A stretch of DNA of 64,000 nucleotides. Source: NCEH01 sp040049195 (GTDB taxonomy: Bacteria; Pseudomonadota; Alphaproteobacteria; Rhizobiales; Xanthobacteraceae). The notes under the pieces were generated by a model, which did not search any database, was not told where the DNA came from, and was given only the letters and a program-made list of their open reading frames with translations. The position numbers and the translations under genes were made by a program. The DNA is taken from the NCBI RefSeq assembly GCF_040049195.1, contig NZ_JBDZDL010000003.1. One strand, 5' to 3'. This document shows positions 34,690 through 43,470 of this stretch, piece after piece. The number at the start of each line of letters is the position of its first letter. Position 1 is the stretch's first letter.

Positions 34690-35307
34690 ATGATCGGCAA
34701 GCTTAAGGGCGTCATCGACAGCTATGGCGAGGACCATGTGATCCTCGATGTGCATGGCGTCGGCTATCTCGTCCATGCCTCGACCCGTACGCTCCAGGGC
34801 CTGCCGCAGGCCGGGGAGGCGGCGGTGCTGTTCATCGAGACCTTCGTGCGGGAGGACCAGATCCGCCTGTTCGGCTTCGTCAGCGAGGCGGAGCGCGAAT
34901 GGTTTCGCCTGCTGCAGGGCGTGCAGGGCATCGGCACCAAGACCGCGCTGGCGGTGCTCTCCACCTTGCGCCCGGCCGAACTGGCGCAGGCCATCGCGCT
35001 AGGTGACAAGGCGACCGTGGCGCGCGCGCCGGGCGTCGGCCCGCGGGTGGCGACGCGCATCGTCACCGAGCTGAAGGACAAGACCCCCGTGCTCTCGGGC
35101 GTCGACCCGGTACTGGCGCAGCTTGCCGGCGAGATGGCCACGGACCGGGTGCCGGCGCCGGTGGCGGATGCGATTTCGGCTTTGACCAACCTCGGCTACG
35201 GCCCGCCCCAGGCCTCCGCCGCCATCGCCGCCGCCGCGCGCGGAGCGGGGGAGGGGGCGACGACGGAGACCTTGATCCGGCTGGGATTGCGGGAACTGGC
35301 AAAATGA
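34690..35307 (+). CDS. ruvA: Holliday junction DNA helicase subunit RuvA
   Basis: A 205-residue junction-binding protein that targets RuvB to four-way DNA. The N-terminal OB domain is MIGKLKGVIDSYGEDHVILDVHGVGYLVHAS, the two helix-hairpin-helix motifs are visible as LLQGVQGIGTKTALAVL and VARAPGVGPRVATRIVTEL, and the RuvB-binding domain III is at the C-terminus (ADAISALTNLGYGPPQASAAI). The stop codon is immediately followed by the stop of the opposing VOC gene, with no base between. Confidence 0.95.
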   Translation: MIGKLKGVIDSYGEDHVILDVHGVGYLVHASTRTLQGLPQAGEAAVLFIETFVREDQIRLFGFVSEAEREWFRLLQGVQGIGTKTALAVLSTLRPAELAQAIALGDKATVARAPGVGPRVATRIVTELKDKTPVLSGVDPVLAQLAGEMATDRVPAPVADAISALTNLGYGPPQASAAIAAAARGAGEGATTETLIRLGLRELAK

Positions 35308-35703
35308 TCAGGGCAGGTTGAGCTGCCAGGACACGCCATAACGGTCGTTGACCCAGGCGAACCTCCGGCTGAAGCCGTAATCATCCGGCGGCATCAGCGC
35401 CGCGCCGCCTTCCAGCAAGGCGGCCGCGAGGGTGTCGATCTGCTCCGCGCTCTCGCAGGTGACGAAGAAGGAAAAGGACGGCGTGAAGGTGAAGGCATGC
35501 TTCACGAAGCTGTCGGTGCACATCACCTCCTGCCCGGCCAGCGTGAAAAGCGCCGTCATGATCGAGCCTTCCGGGCCGGGACCCTCGGGCCCGTAGCGGC
35601 GGACCTCACCGAGCGTGCTGCCGGGAAAGAGCGACAGATAAAAGGTCATGGCTTCCTCGGCCTTGCCCTCGAACATGAGGAACGGACGGACGGCGACGCT
35701 CAT
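35308..35703 (-). CDS. VOC-family (PhnB/3-demethylubiquinone methyltransferase-like) protein
   Basis: A 131-residue glyoxalase-fold protein of the PhnB-like subgroup: VRPFLMFEGKAEEAMTFYLSLFPGSTLGEV opens the paired beta-alpha-beta-beta-beta modules and the C-terminus is FAWVNDRYGVSWQLNLP. Members are named PhnB or 3-demethylubiquinone-9 3-methyltransferase by homology but most are uncharacterised. It is transcribed against the ruv genes and is inserted exactly between ruvA and ruvB; its stop abuts the ruvA stop (TGATCA). It is a convergent neighbour that breaks an otherwise canonical ruv operon. Confidence 0.86.
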   Translation of the reverse strand: MSVAVRPFLMFEGKAEEAMTFYLSLFPGSTLGEVRRYGPEGPGPEGSIMTALFTLAGQEVMCTDSFVKHAFTFTPSFSFFVTCESAEQIDTLAAALLEGGAALMPPDDYGFSRRFAWVNDRYGVSWQLNLP

Positions 35704-35839
35704 GGCGGCTCCTTTTCGCGGGTGGTCCGGGTTCGGACCGGCTCCAATTGACCAAGGGGCAGGAGATAGAAACCTAGGCAGGATCGCCGCGGCCTCCTAG
35801 TGTCTGGCGACGCCGCCCGAAAGAGTCTCGACCGATTCC

Positions 35840-36874
35840 ATGAACCCACGCCTCCTCACGCCGGAAAAGCGCGACGACGATACCGCCGACACGACGCTGC
35901 GGCCGCAGCGGCTCGCCGATTTCGTCGGCCAGGCGCAGGCGCGGGCGAATCTCGAGATCTTCATCAAAGCAGCGCGCGCCCGGCAGGAGGCGCTGGACCA
36001 CGTGCTGTTCGTCGGCCCGCCGGGCCTGGGCAAGACCACGCTCGCGCAGATCATGGCGCGGGAAATGGGTGTCGGCTTCCGCTCCACCTCCGGCCCGGTG
36101 ATCGCCAAGGCGGGCGATCTCGCCGCCATCCTCACCAATCTGGAAGAACGCGACGTCCTGTTCATCGACGAGATCCACCGCCTGTCCCCGGCGGTGGAGG
36201 AAATCCTCTATCCCGCCATGGAGGATTATGAGCTGGACCTCGTCATCGGCGAGGGGCCGGCGGCGCGCTCGGTGAAGATCTCGCTGCCGAAATTCACCCT
36301 GGTGGGCGCGACCACCCGCTCCGGCCTGCTGACCACGCCGCTGCGCGACCGGTTCGGCATTCCCGTGCGGCTGGGCTTCTATACGGTCGAGGAACTGGAA
36401 TTCATCGTCACGCGCGGCGCACGGGTGTTCGGCATCGGGATTGCGGCGGACGGGGCGCGGGAGATCGCCATGCGGGCACGCGGCACCCCCCGCATCGCCG
36501 GCCGCCTGCTGCGGCGGGTGCGCGATTTCGCCTTGGTGGCGGAGGTGGAGACCATCGACCGCGCCATCGCCGACCGCGCCCTCTCCGCCCTGGAGGTGGA
36601 CAGCGCCGGCCTCGACGCCATGGACCGGCGCTATCTCAACGTGATCGCGCAATTCTACGCAGGCGGGCCGGTGGGGGTGGACACGCTGGCGGCGGCGCTC
36701 TCCGAGCCGCGCGACGCCATCGAGGAGATCGTCGAGCCGTTCCTGGTGCAGAAGGGCTTCATCCAGCGCACGCCGCGCGGCCGCGTGCTCACCTCCGGGG
36801 CATACCGCCATCTCGGCCTGCCGGAGCCGCAGCGACCATCCTCCGCCTTGCCTCTGTTCGACGAGGAAGAGTAG
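35840..36874 (+). CDS. ruvB: Holliday junction DNA helicase RuvB
   Basis: A 344-residue AAA+ motor that drives branch migration with RuvA. Walker A is FVGPPGLGKTTLAQIMA, Walker B FIDEIHRLSPAVEE, sensor 1 LVGATTRSGLLTTPLRDRF, and the arginine-finger and winged-helix regions follow (GTPRIAGRLLRRVRDF, PFLVQKGFIQRTPRGR). The length is normal. It is separated from ruvA by an opposing gene, so it must have its own promoter in the 136-base gap after the VOC gene. ybgC follows after 68 bases. Confidence 0.96.
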   Translation: MNPRLLTPEKRDDDTADTTLRPQRLADFVGQAQARANLEIFIKAARARQEALDHVLFVGPPGLGKTTLAQIMAREMGVGFRSTSGPVIAKAGDLAAILTNLEERDVLFIDEIHRLSPAVEEILYPAMEDYELDLVIGEGPAARSVKISLPKFTLVGATTRSGLLTTPLRDRFGIPVRLGFYTVEELEFIVTRGARVFGIGIAADGAREIAMRARGTPRIAGRLLRRVRDFALVAEVETIDRAIADRALSALEVDSAGLDAMDRRYLNVIAQFYAGGPVGVDTLAAALSEPRDAIEEIVEPFLVQKGFIQRTPRGRVLTSGAYRHLGLPEPQRPSSALPLFDEEE

Positions 36875-36942
36875 GTCTTGTCGCCGTCCCGCGCATGCGG
36901 CGGGGCGCAGGGGCTGATCGGCGCAACGGCGAGAGAGACGGC

Positions 36943-37470
36943 ATGAAGAACGACATCAGCGGCGAACGCGCGACGGCACCGGGCGAACTGGAGGCGCACC
37001 CCCATCTCTCGGGGCGCCTCATTCCCGGCGGCCATGCGCTGGCCCTGCGGGTCTATTACGAGGACACCGATTTCTCCGGCATCGTCTACCACGCCAATTA
37101 CCTGAAGTTCATGGAGCGGGGCCGGTCCGATTACATCCGCCTGCTGGGCGTGGCGCAGGGCGCCTTGTTTGCCGAGGCTGCGGCGGAAGCGCCCGGTTTT
37201 CACTTCGTCGTGCGTTCCATGCAGCTCGATTTCCTCAAACCCGCCCGCATCGACGACGTGCTGGAGGTGGTGACGCTGTCGAAGGAGGTCGCCGGCGCCT
37301 CCATCATGCTGGGCCAGAGCGTGCGGCGGAACGGTGAGCTTCTGGTCTCCGCCAATGTGCGCGTGGCCTTTGTTTCCCAAGGGCGCGCGCGCCGCATTCC
37401 CGATGCCCTGCGCCTCGCGACGCTGGCCGATGCGGAGCGCGCGGCGCAGGACGTTGCAGCGCAGCGCTAA
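36943..37470 (+). CDS. ybgC: Tol-Pal-associated acyl-CoA thioesterase YbgC
   Basis: A 175-residue hot-dog-fold thioesterase. The catalytic motif is RVYYEDTDFSGIVYHANYLKFMERGRSDYIR with the active-site aspartate. YbgC heads the tol-pal operon in many proteobacteria and acts on acyl-CoA or acyl-ACP, linked to phospholipid metabolism. The start ATG at 36943 follows GAGAGAGA; an upstream ATG-less extension is not conserved. A gap of 223 bases separates it from tolQ, unlike the tighter spacing in enterics. Confidence 0.93.
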   Translation: MKNDISGERATAPGELEAHPHLSGRLIPGGHALALRVYYEDTDFSGIVYHANYLKFMERGRSDYIRLLGVAQGALFAEAAAEAPGFHFVVRSMQLDFLKPARIDDVLEVVTLSKEVAGASIMLGQSVRRNGELLVSANVRVAFVSQGRARRIPDALRLATLADAERAAQDVAAQR

Positions 37471-37693
37471 CGCTTCCTTAAGCATGATCGTGTGTTCTCT
37501 GTCGCAGCGTCGCGCGATCTGCCGCGGCGCGGCGAAAATCCAACGCGGTCAAAGTTTGGACAGAGTCCGCCGGTCAATGAGCCCGCACTCTTCAAAACGG
37601 AAGCTGCAGGCGCCCGCATTGCACCTCGCGCTGCAACGCGGTGCGAAGCCGAGGATATGAGATGATGTCTGGCGAGAATGCGCGGTGCGGCCG

Positions 37694-38491
37694 ATGAAGC
37701 GGCTCCTCCTTGCGACGGCGGCGCTGCTGGCCCTGTCTTGCGCCACCGCTTTGGCCCAGGGCACGGGCAATGCTCCGCCTCTGGCCGCCCCCGTGGCGAG
37801 CGGCGCGCTCGATGCGCCGAGCGTGAACATCTCGCTGATCAGCCTCTTCATGCAGGCTCACATCGTCGTCAAGCTGGTCATGCTCGGCCTCGTCGCGGCG
37901 TCGGTGTGGGTGTGGGCGATCATCATCGACAAGACATTGGCGTTCGGCCGCAACCGCCGCGCCATGGACACGTTCGAGCAGGCGTTCTGGTCCGGCCAGA
38001 GCCTGGAGGACCTCTATCGCTCGCTGGCCGGGCGCCCCAACCATGCCATGGCGGCGATCTTTGTCGCGGCCATGCGGGAGTGGAAGCGCACCTATGAGGG
38101 CGGCGCGCGCTCCTTCGCCGGCCTCAACCAGCGCATCGAGAAGGTGATGGACGTGACCATCGCCCGCGAGATGGAGCGGCTGGAAAACCGGCTGCTGGTG
38201 CTGGCGACCGTGGGCTCCGCCGGCCCCTTCATCGGCCTGTTCGGCACGGTGTGGGGCATCATGACCTCGTTCCAATCCATCGCCGCCTCGAAGAACACCA
38301 GCCTCGCGGTTGTGGCGCCGGGCATCGCGGAAGCCTTGTTCGCGACAGCGATGGGCCTCGTTGCGGCCATTCCCGCGACCATTTTCTACAACAAGTTCAT
38401 CTCCCAGGCGGGCCGGCAGGCGCAGCGTCTCGAAGGCTTTGCCGACGAGTTCTCGGCGATCCTGTCGCGCCAGATTGACGAACGGGGCTGA
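37694..38491 (+). CDS. tolQ: Tol-Pal system proton channel subunit TolQ
   Basis: A 265-residue inner-membrane protein. An N-terminal hydrophobic segment that looks like a signal sequence (MKRLLLATAALLALSCATALAQ) precedes the three TolQ helices: VKLVMLGLVAASVWVWAIIIDK, LLVLATVGSAGPFIGLFGTVWGIM and LVVAPGIAEALFATAMGLVAAIPATIFYN. TolQ with TolR uses the proton gradient to energise TolA for outer-membrane constriction. The start at 37694 (ATG) is preferred over the GTG at 37685; ribosome-binding sites are weak for both. tolR begins 9 bases after the stop. Confidence 0.94.
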   Translation: MKRLLLATAALLALSCATALAQGTGNAPPLAAPVASGALDAPSVNISLISLFMQAHIVVKLVMLGLVAASVWVWAIIIDKTLAFGRNRRAMDTFEQAFWSGQSLEDLYRSLAGRPNHAMAAIFVAAMREWKRTYEGGARSFAGLNQRIEKVMDVTIAREMERLENRLLVLATVGSAGPFIGLFGTVWGIMTSFQSIAASKNTSLAVVAPGIAEALFATAMGLVAAIPATIFYNKFISQAGRQAQRLEGFADEFSAILSRQIDERG

Positions 38492-38500
38492 GGGCGCGCC

Positions 38501-38950
38501 ATGGGCATGTCGGCAGGCGGCGCGGGGGGATGGCAGGGACGGCGCTCGCGCCGGCGCCGGGTCTCCGTCATGGCGGAAATCAACGTGACGCCCATGGTGG
38601 ACGTCATGCTGGTGCTGCTGATCGTGTTCATGGTGGCGGCGCCGCTGATGACCGTGGGCGTGCCCGTGGACCTGCCGCAGACCCAGGCCAAGTCCATGGA
38701 CCAGGACAAGGACCCGCTGACCATATCGGTCAACGACAAGGGCCAGATCTTCATCCAGGACACCGAGATCAAGATGGACGACCTGGTGGCCAAGCTCCAG
38801 GCCATCGCCAAGAACGGATTTGACGAGCGCATCTTCGTGCGCGGTGACAAGAAGGTGGACTACGGCACGGTGATGCGCGTCATGGGCCGCCTCTCGGGTG
38901 CCGGATTCAAGCGGGTCGCGCTGGTGACCGAGGTCGAACAAGGGGGTTGA
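38501..38950 (+). CDS. tolR: Tol-Pal system protein TolR
   Basis: A 149-residue single-span protein. The membrane helix contains the essential aspartate (INVTPMVDVMLVLLIVFMVAAPLM) followed by the periplasmic domain (VDLPQTQAKSM, ISVNDKGQIFIQDTEIKMDDL, IFVRGDKKVDYGTVMRVMGRL). It pairs with TolQ as the stator of the Tol motor. Spacing to tolQ and tolA is 9 and 11 bases, so these three genes form one transcription unit. Confidence 0.95.
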   Translation: MGMSAGGAGGWQGRRSRRRRVSVMAEINVTPMVDVMLVLLIVFMVAAPLMTVGVPVDLPQTQAKSMDQDKDPLTISVNDKGQIFIQDTEIKMDDLVAKLQAIAKNGFDERIFVRGDKKVDYGTVMRVMGRLSGAGFKRVALVTEVEQGG

Positions 38951-38961
38951 GAAGGATCAGG

Positions 38962-39912
38962 ATGCGCGTCGGCTTAACCGCATCATCCATAGCGCACGGG
39001 GCTGTCCTCGTGTTCGCCTTGGTGTCCTTCTCGGGCCCGAGACCCTTCGACGCGCCTCCGGAGACGGTGACGGTGGACGTGATCTCCGCGTCCGACCTGT
39101 CGCAGCTCACCAAGGGCAACCAGAAGGGCAAGAAGGCCGAGCCGCCGAAAGTGGTGGCGGAGAAGGTCGATGCGCCCAAGCCCGCCGACAATCCCGACCT
39201 GAAGGTCACCGACAAAGCGGAAGTGCAGCCGAGCGCCGCCGTGCCGCCGCCTCCGCCGCCGCCCAAGGTGGAGGAGCAGAAGCCCGCTCCGACCCCGCCC
39301 AAGGCGGAGAAGCCGCCGGAGCCCAAGCCCGAGCAGCCGAAGGCCGACGAGGCGTTGAAGGCCGAGCCGAAGAAGGAAGAGCAGAAGCAGGAGGCCAAGG
39401 CCCCGCCGCTGCCGCCGAAGAAGCCCGACCCGCCGAAGGAAGTGCCCAAGCAGGTGGCCGACGCCAAGACGCCCACCGACCAGAAGTTCGACGTCGACAA
39501 GATCGCCGCCCTGCTGGACAAGCGCACGCCCCAGCGTAACGCGGCGGCGGCCGATGCCATTTCCCACACCGCCTCGCTCGGCGCGACGGCGGGCGCGGCC
39601 GCGACCCTGACGCAGAACGAGCTGGACGCGCTGCGCGCCCGCCTGCGCGAATGCTGGAACCCGCCCGTCGGCGCGGCCGAGGCGCAGGACATGCAGGTAC
39701 TGATCCGCGTCAACTTCAATCAGGACGGGTCGGTCATCGGCAGCCCTGTTCTCATCGAAGGCTCCGCGACGCCCTACGGACCCGCATTCGCGGAGAGCGC
39801 GATCCGCGCCATCCGCCGCTGCTCGCCTTATTCCTTCCTGCCGCCCTCGAAATACGAGGTCTGGCGCACCATCGACATGACCTTCACGCCGCGCGACATG
39901 TTCCGTGGCTGA
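38962..39912 (+). CDS. tolA: Tol-Pal system protein TolA
   Basis: A 316-residue inner-membrane-anchored protein. The N-terminal helix (LTASSIAHGAVLVFALVSFSG) is followed by a proline/lysine/glutamate-rich middle (about residues 50-175, with runs of proline at AVPPPPPPPKVEE) and a C-terminal TonB-like domain (LDALRARLRECWNPPV, DMQVLIRVNFNQDGSVIG, AESAIRAIRRCSPYSFLPPSKYEVWRTIDMTF) that contacts TolB and Pal. AAGGATCAGG precedes the ATG at 38962. The middle domain is proline-rich rather than the long helical bundle of enterics. Confidence 0.92.
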   Translation: MRVGLTASSIAHGAVLVFALVSFSGPRPFDAPPETVTVDVISASDLSQLTKGNQKGKKAEPPKVVAEKVDAPKPADNPDLKVTDKAEVQPSAAVPPPPPPPKVEEQKPAPTPPKAEKPPEPKPEQPKADEALKAEPKKEEQKQEAKAPPLPPKKPDPPKEVPKQVADAKTPTDQKFDVDKIAALLDKRTPQRNAAAADAISHTASLGATAGAAATLTQNELDALRARLRECWNPPVGAAEAQDMQVLIRVNFNQDGSVIGSPVLIEGSATPYGPAFAESAIRAIRRCSPYSFLPPSKYEVWRTIDMTFTPRDMFRG

Positions 39913-39948
39913 GGCGTTCCGCACCCGATCTGCCGAAACGAGAAAAGA

Positions 39949-41310
39949 ATGACCCTTCTGAAGCGACCCGCACCGTTCGAGGCCTCCGGCACCCTGCTGT
40001 CCCGCCGCGCCCTGGTAACGGCGGGGGGCGGCGCCGCGGCCGCCCTGGCCCTCGGCGGGTTCCCCGCGCCGGCGCGGGCCGCGCTGAAGCTGGACATCAC
40101 CTCCGGCACGCCGCAGCCGATCCCCATCGCCATCACCGATTTCATCGGCGAGGGCGAGGTGGGGCGCGGCGTGAGCCAGGTGGTGAGCGCCGATCTGAAG
40201 CGCTCCGGCCTGTTCGCGCCCATCGAACCCAAGGCGTTCGTGGAGAACATCACCAATCCCGACCAGGCGCCGCGGTTCCAGGACTGGCGCGTCATCAACG
40301 CCCAGGGTCTCGTCACCGGCCGCGTCACACGCCAGGGCGATGGCCGGCTGAAGGCCGAGTTCCGCCTGTGGGACGTGTTCGCCGGCCAGCAATTGCTCGG
40401 CCAGCAATATTTCACCCAGCCCGAGAACTGGCGCCGCGTCGCCCACATCATCGCCGACGCCATCTATGAGCGGCTGACCGGCGAGAAAGGCTATTTCGAC
40501 ACCCGCATCGTGTTCATCGACGAGAGCGGCTCGAAGGAGCGGCGCATCAAGCGGCTCGCCATCATGGACCAGGACGGCGCCAACGTGACCTATCTCACGC
40601 GCGGCGACGACCTGGTGCTGACCCCGCGCTTCTCGCCGACCAGCCAGGAAATCACCTACATGTCCTACGGCCGGGCGGATCCGCGGGTCTATCTGCTGAA
40701 CATCGAGACCGGGCAGCGCGAGATCGTCGGCAATTTCCCCGGCATGAGCTTCTCGCCGCGCTTCTCCCCGGACGGGCAGCGGGTGATCATGAGCCTGCAG
40801 CAAGGCGGCAATTCCAACATTTTCGTCATGGATCTGCGCTCGAAGACCACCACGCGCCTCACCGACGTGGCGGCGATCGACACCGCGCCCTGCTATTCGC
40901 CGGACGGCCGCCAGATCTGCTTTGAAAGTGATCGCGGCGGCACTTCGCAGATCTACATCATGGGCGCGGACGGGTCCGGCGCCCGCCGCATCTCGTTCGG
41001 CAACGCGCGCTATTCCACGCCGGTCTGGTCGCCGCGCGGGGATATCATCGCCTTCACCCGGCAGGCGGAAGGCCGGTTCGGCATCGGCGTCATGAAGACC
41101 GACGGTTCCGGCGAGCGCGTGCTCACCGAGGGGTACCATAACGAAGGGCCGACCTTTGCGCCCAACGGCCGCGTCATCATGTTCTTCCGCGATCCTGCCG
41201 GCTCGGCCGGGCCGCAGCTCTTCACCATCGACGTGACGGGCTATAATGAGCAGCGCGTGCCGACGCCGAGCTATGCCTCGGATCCGGCCTGGTCGCCGCT
41301 GCGCTCCTGA
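39949..41310 (+). CDS. tolB: Tol-Pal system beta-propeller protein TolB
   Basis: A 453-residue periplasmic protein with an N-terminal domain (PIPIAITDFIGEGEVGRGVSQVV) and a six-bladed WD40-like propeller whose repeats are clear (LTPRFSPTSQEITYMSYG, FSPRFSPDGQRVIMSLQ, APCYSPDGRQICFESDRGG, PVWSPRGDIIAFTRQ, PTFAPNGRVIMFF, DPAWSPLRS). TolB binds Pal and TolA. The N-terminus carries LSRRALVTAGGGAAAALALGG, a twin-arginine-like signal rather than a plain Sec signal. A hairpin with perfect 10-base arms follows 15 bases downstream. Confidence 0.95.
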   Translation: MTLLKRPAPFEASGTLLSRRALVTAGGGAAAALALGGFPAPARAALKLDITSGTPQPIPIAITDFIGEGEVGRGVSQVVSADLKRSGLFAPIEPKAFVENITNPDQAPRFQDWRVINAQGLVTGRVTRQGDGRLKAEFRLWDVFAGQQLLGQQYFTQPENWRRVAHIIADAIYERLTGEKGYFDTRIVFIDESGSKERRIKRLAIMDQDGANVTYLTRGDDLVLTPRFSPTSQEITYMSYGRADPRVYLLNIETGQREIVGNFPGMSFSPRFSPDGQRVIMSLQQGGNSNIFVMDLRSKTTTRLTDVAAIDTAPCYSPDGRQICFESDRGGTSQIYIMGADGSGARRISFGNARYSTPVWSPRGDIIAFTRQAEGRFGIGVMKTDGSGERVLTEGYHNEGPTFAPNGRVIMFFRDPAGSAGPQLFTIDVTGYNEQRVPTPSYASDPAWSPLRS

Positions 41311-41758
41311 TCCCACCTTGTTGCGTTTGCGCCACACTTTGGCGCAAACGGGTGCCATGGTTTCGGGTGGTGTTAAGGATAACGCCCTGATTTCAGTGGC
41401 TTGGCGCCGATTTTCGCAAAACGTCCAAAAGCGTGGCGCGGCCGCCTTTTGCGGCCCGCATCTTCGCCATCATGATGCCACGGCCCCGCACCACTGCTGC
41501 ATTCGCCGCATGCGGGGATACGCCTGCACGCGGTTCGGGCGACCGGCTGCCGGCCGTTGCCGGACGCCGGGCTGCGCAAGCCGGCGCCCTGCTGCGGCCG
41601 GCGTCGCTCACGAAGCATTAACCACGAGAGACGGTAGGCGCCCGCGAACGGGCCTCCGCCGCGCTCTGCGGACGCCGGACGGAGCCTGCGGAACCTTCGC
41701 TTAAGAAAGCGGCTGTTACACGAGGTCTCCGGCTTGCGTTGAGAAGGGAGTCACCGGA
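41311..41758. other. Intergenic region between tolB and pal
   Basis: A 448-base gap, large for a tol-pal cluster. It holds the hairpin at 41325-41349; the remainder has only short GC-rich shadow frames and no supported gene. The separate promoter of pal must lie in its second half, near TTAAGAAAGCGGCTGTTACA, but the elements are not clear enough to call. Confidence 0.55.
41325..41349 (+). terminator. Hairpin after tolB
   Basis: GTTTGCGCCA (41325-41334), loop CACTT, TGGCGCAAAC (41340-41349): a perfect 10-base stem starting 15 bases after the tolB stop. A T-run is absent, so it is terminator-like or an mRNA 3'-end structure. It separates tolB from pal. Confidence 0.55.
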
Positions 41759-42253
41759 ATGCGTTTCTTTGGTTTTGCTCGCGGCTTCCGGTTCGCCGCT
41801 CTATTCGGGTTCGCGCTGGCGCTGGCCGCCTGCGCCAATAATCCTGACCAGAACGCCGCGGGTGCCGGCGGCGCCGGTGGGCCTCCCGGTTCGCCGCAGG
41901 AATTCGTGGTGGCAGTGGGCGATCGCGTGTTCTTCGATACCGACCAGACCGATCTCTCGCCCCAGGCGCGCGCGACGTTGGATCGTCAGGCCCAGTGGCT
42001 CCAGCAGTACAGCCGCTATACCTTCATCATCGAAGGTCACGCCGACGAGCGCGGCACGCGCGAATACAATATCGCTCTCGGTGCCCGCCGCGCCCAGAAC
42101 GTGCGCGATTATCTCGCTTCGCGCGGCATCGACCCGGCGCGCATGCGCACCATCTCCTACGGCAAGGAACGCCCGGTGGCGGTGTGCAACGACATTTCCT
42201 GCTGGTCGCAGAACCGCCGCGCGGTGACGGTGCTGAACACCGGCGGCGCCTGA
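41759..42253 (+). CDS. pal: Peptidoglycan-associated lipoprotein Pal
   Basis: A 164-residue outer-membrane lipoprotein. The lipobox is ALALAACANN with the lipidated cysteine near residue 27 behind a hydrophobic signal. The OmpA-like domain binds peptidoglycan: VFFDTDQTDLSPQARATLDRQAQWL, FIIEGHADERGTREYNIALGARRAQNVRDYL, RTISYGKERPVA and NRRAVTVL. AGAAGGGAG lies about 10 bases before the ATG. It is the outer-membrane anchor of the Tol-Pal system and is followed by a tetraloop terminator. Confidence 0.96.
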   Translation: MRFFGFARGFRFAALFGFALALAACANNPDQNAAGAGGAGGPPGSPQEFVVAVGDRVFFDTDQTDLSPQARATLDRQAQWLQQYSRYTFIIEGHADERGTREYNIALGARRAQNVRDYLASRGIDPARMRTISYGKERPVAVCNDISCWSQNRRAVTVLNTGGA

Positions 42254-42290
42254 TCCGCGATCCTCGCCTTCGTTCGTTCTCCCTTCGGCC

Positions 42291-42327
42291 GAGCCGGTGC
42301 CTTCGGGCGCCGGCTCTGTCGTTTTCT
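42291..42327 (+). terminator. Rho-independent terminator after pal
   Basis: GAGCCGGTGCC (42291-42301), TTCG tetraloop, GGCGCCGGCTC (42306-42316), an 11-base stem with one G-U pair, then TGTCGTTTTC. A cUUCGg-type loop is a strong structural signal. It lies 37 bases after the pal stop. Confidence 0.75.
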
Positions 42328-42432
42328 CGGGCACGCGCGCGACCCGTCGCGTGGGCGCCTTCTGCCTCTGCCCGGGTCACACTTTGGACGCGATCCCTGG
42401 GCAAAGCTGCGACAGATGCGGGGCTTTTACCC

Positions 42433-43470
42433 ATGTCCCTGACCTCAACCCTTTTCGCGATTCGGACCATGATGCGCCCGCTTTCCGGTGCCCGAGCGCT
42501 TCTGTTCGCCGCCTGCCTGAGCGTGGCGGCGGGTGGCGCGCAGGCGCAGAACAATCCCTTCGGCGATCTCTTCAAGCCGCCGGGAGCGGTGCAGAGCGAG
42601 CAGGCCGCGGCCGCTGCGCAGTCCGAGAATGTCCTGCGCATCGACCGGCTGGAAAACCAGCTGCGCACGATGACCGGCCAGATCGAGGAATTGCAGTATC
42701 GCAATCAGCAGCTGGAGCAGCAATTGCGCCGCTTCCAGGAAGATATTGAATACCGATTGTCGGACGGAAAAGGGCCGCGCCCCAGTCCGCCCGCGGCCGG
42801 CGCCGCCCGTCCGGTGGGTGCGCCTGGCGCCGGGCCGGCGGTCATGCCTCCTTCGGTGCCGCCGGTTGCTGCCCCGGTCGTGCCGGGCACCGGAAAGCGG
42901 TCCGACGCCTTCGATCCCAATGAAGATCCCGTCGCCCCCGGTGCGCCCCAGCCCCTGGGATCGCCGGCGAGTGCATCCGCCGGGCTCGCCCGGCCGAGCG
43001 TGCCGTTGGAGATCGGTCCGGGCGGCGGCGGGGCTGCGCCCTCGCGCGCCGGCGCGCCCGCGCAGACGGCCGCCCTCACGCCCGCCGGCAGCGCGCGCGA
43101 GATGTTCGACGCCGGCTACGGGCAGATCCAGCGGCAGGATTATGCGGCGGCGGAGCAGACCTTCCGCCAGTTCCTCCAGACCTATCCCTCCGACCGGCTG
43201 ACCCCGGATGCGGTCTATATGCTCGGCGAGAGCCAGTTCCAGCGCCAGTCGTTCAAGGACGCGGCCGAGCTGTTTCTCCAGGTCTCGACCAAATATCCCA
43301 ATTCCACCCGCGCGCCGGAATCGCTGCTGCGCCTCGGCCAATCGCTCGCCTCGCTGAACGAGCGCGAAGCGGCCTGCGCCACGTTCGGCGAAGTGGATCG
43401 CAAATATCCCCGCGCCTCCTCGACCGTGCGCCAGGCGGTGGAACGCGAGCAGAAGCGTGCCGGCTGCTGA
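42433..43470 (+). CDS. cpoB: Cell division coordinator CpoB (YbgF)
   Basis: A 345-residue periplasmic protein. A signal peptide lies in the first 45 residues (SGARALLFAACLSVAAGGAQAQ). The coiled-coil trimerisation helix follows (VLRIDRLENQLRTMTGQIEELQYRNQQLEQQLRRF), then a proline/glycine-rich linker, and three TPR repeats at the C-terminus (AREMFDAGYGQIQRQDYAAAEQTFRQFLQTYPSD, DAVYMLGESQFQRQSFKDAAELFLQVSTKYP, ESLLRLGQSLASL). CpoB coordinates outer-membrane constriction with PBP1b through TolA. Starts at 42433 and 42469 are both possible. It overlaps tilS by 14 bases. Confidence 0.9.
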   Translation: MSLTSTLFAIRTMMRPLSGARALLFAACLSVAAGGAQAQNNPFGDLFKPPGAVQSEQAAAAAQSENVLRIDRLENQLRTMTGQIEELQYRNQQLEQQLRRFQEDIEYRLSDGKGPRPSPPAAGAARPVGAPGAGPAVMPPSVPPVAAPVVPGTGKRSDAFDPNEDPVAPGAPQPLGSPASASAGLARPSVPLEIGPGGGGAAPSRAGAPAQTAALTPAGSAREMFDAGYGQIQRQDYAAAEQTFRQFLQTYPSDRLTPDAVYMLGESQFQRQSFKDAAELFLQVSTKYPNSTRAPESLLRLGQSLASLNEREAACATFGEVDRKYPRASSTVRQAVEREQKRAGC

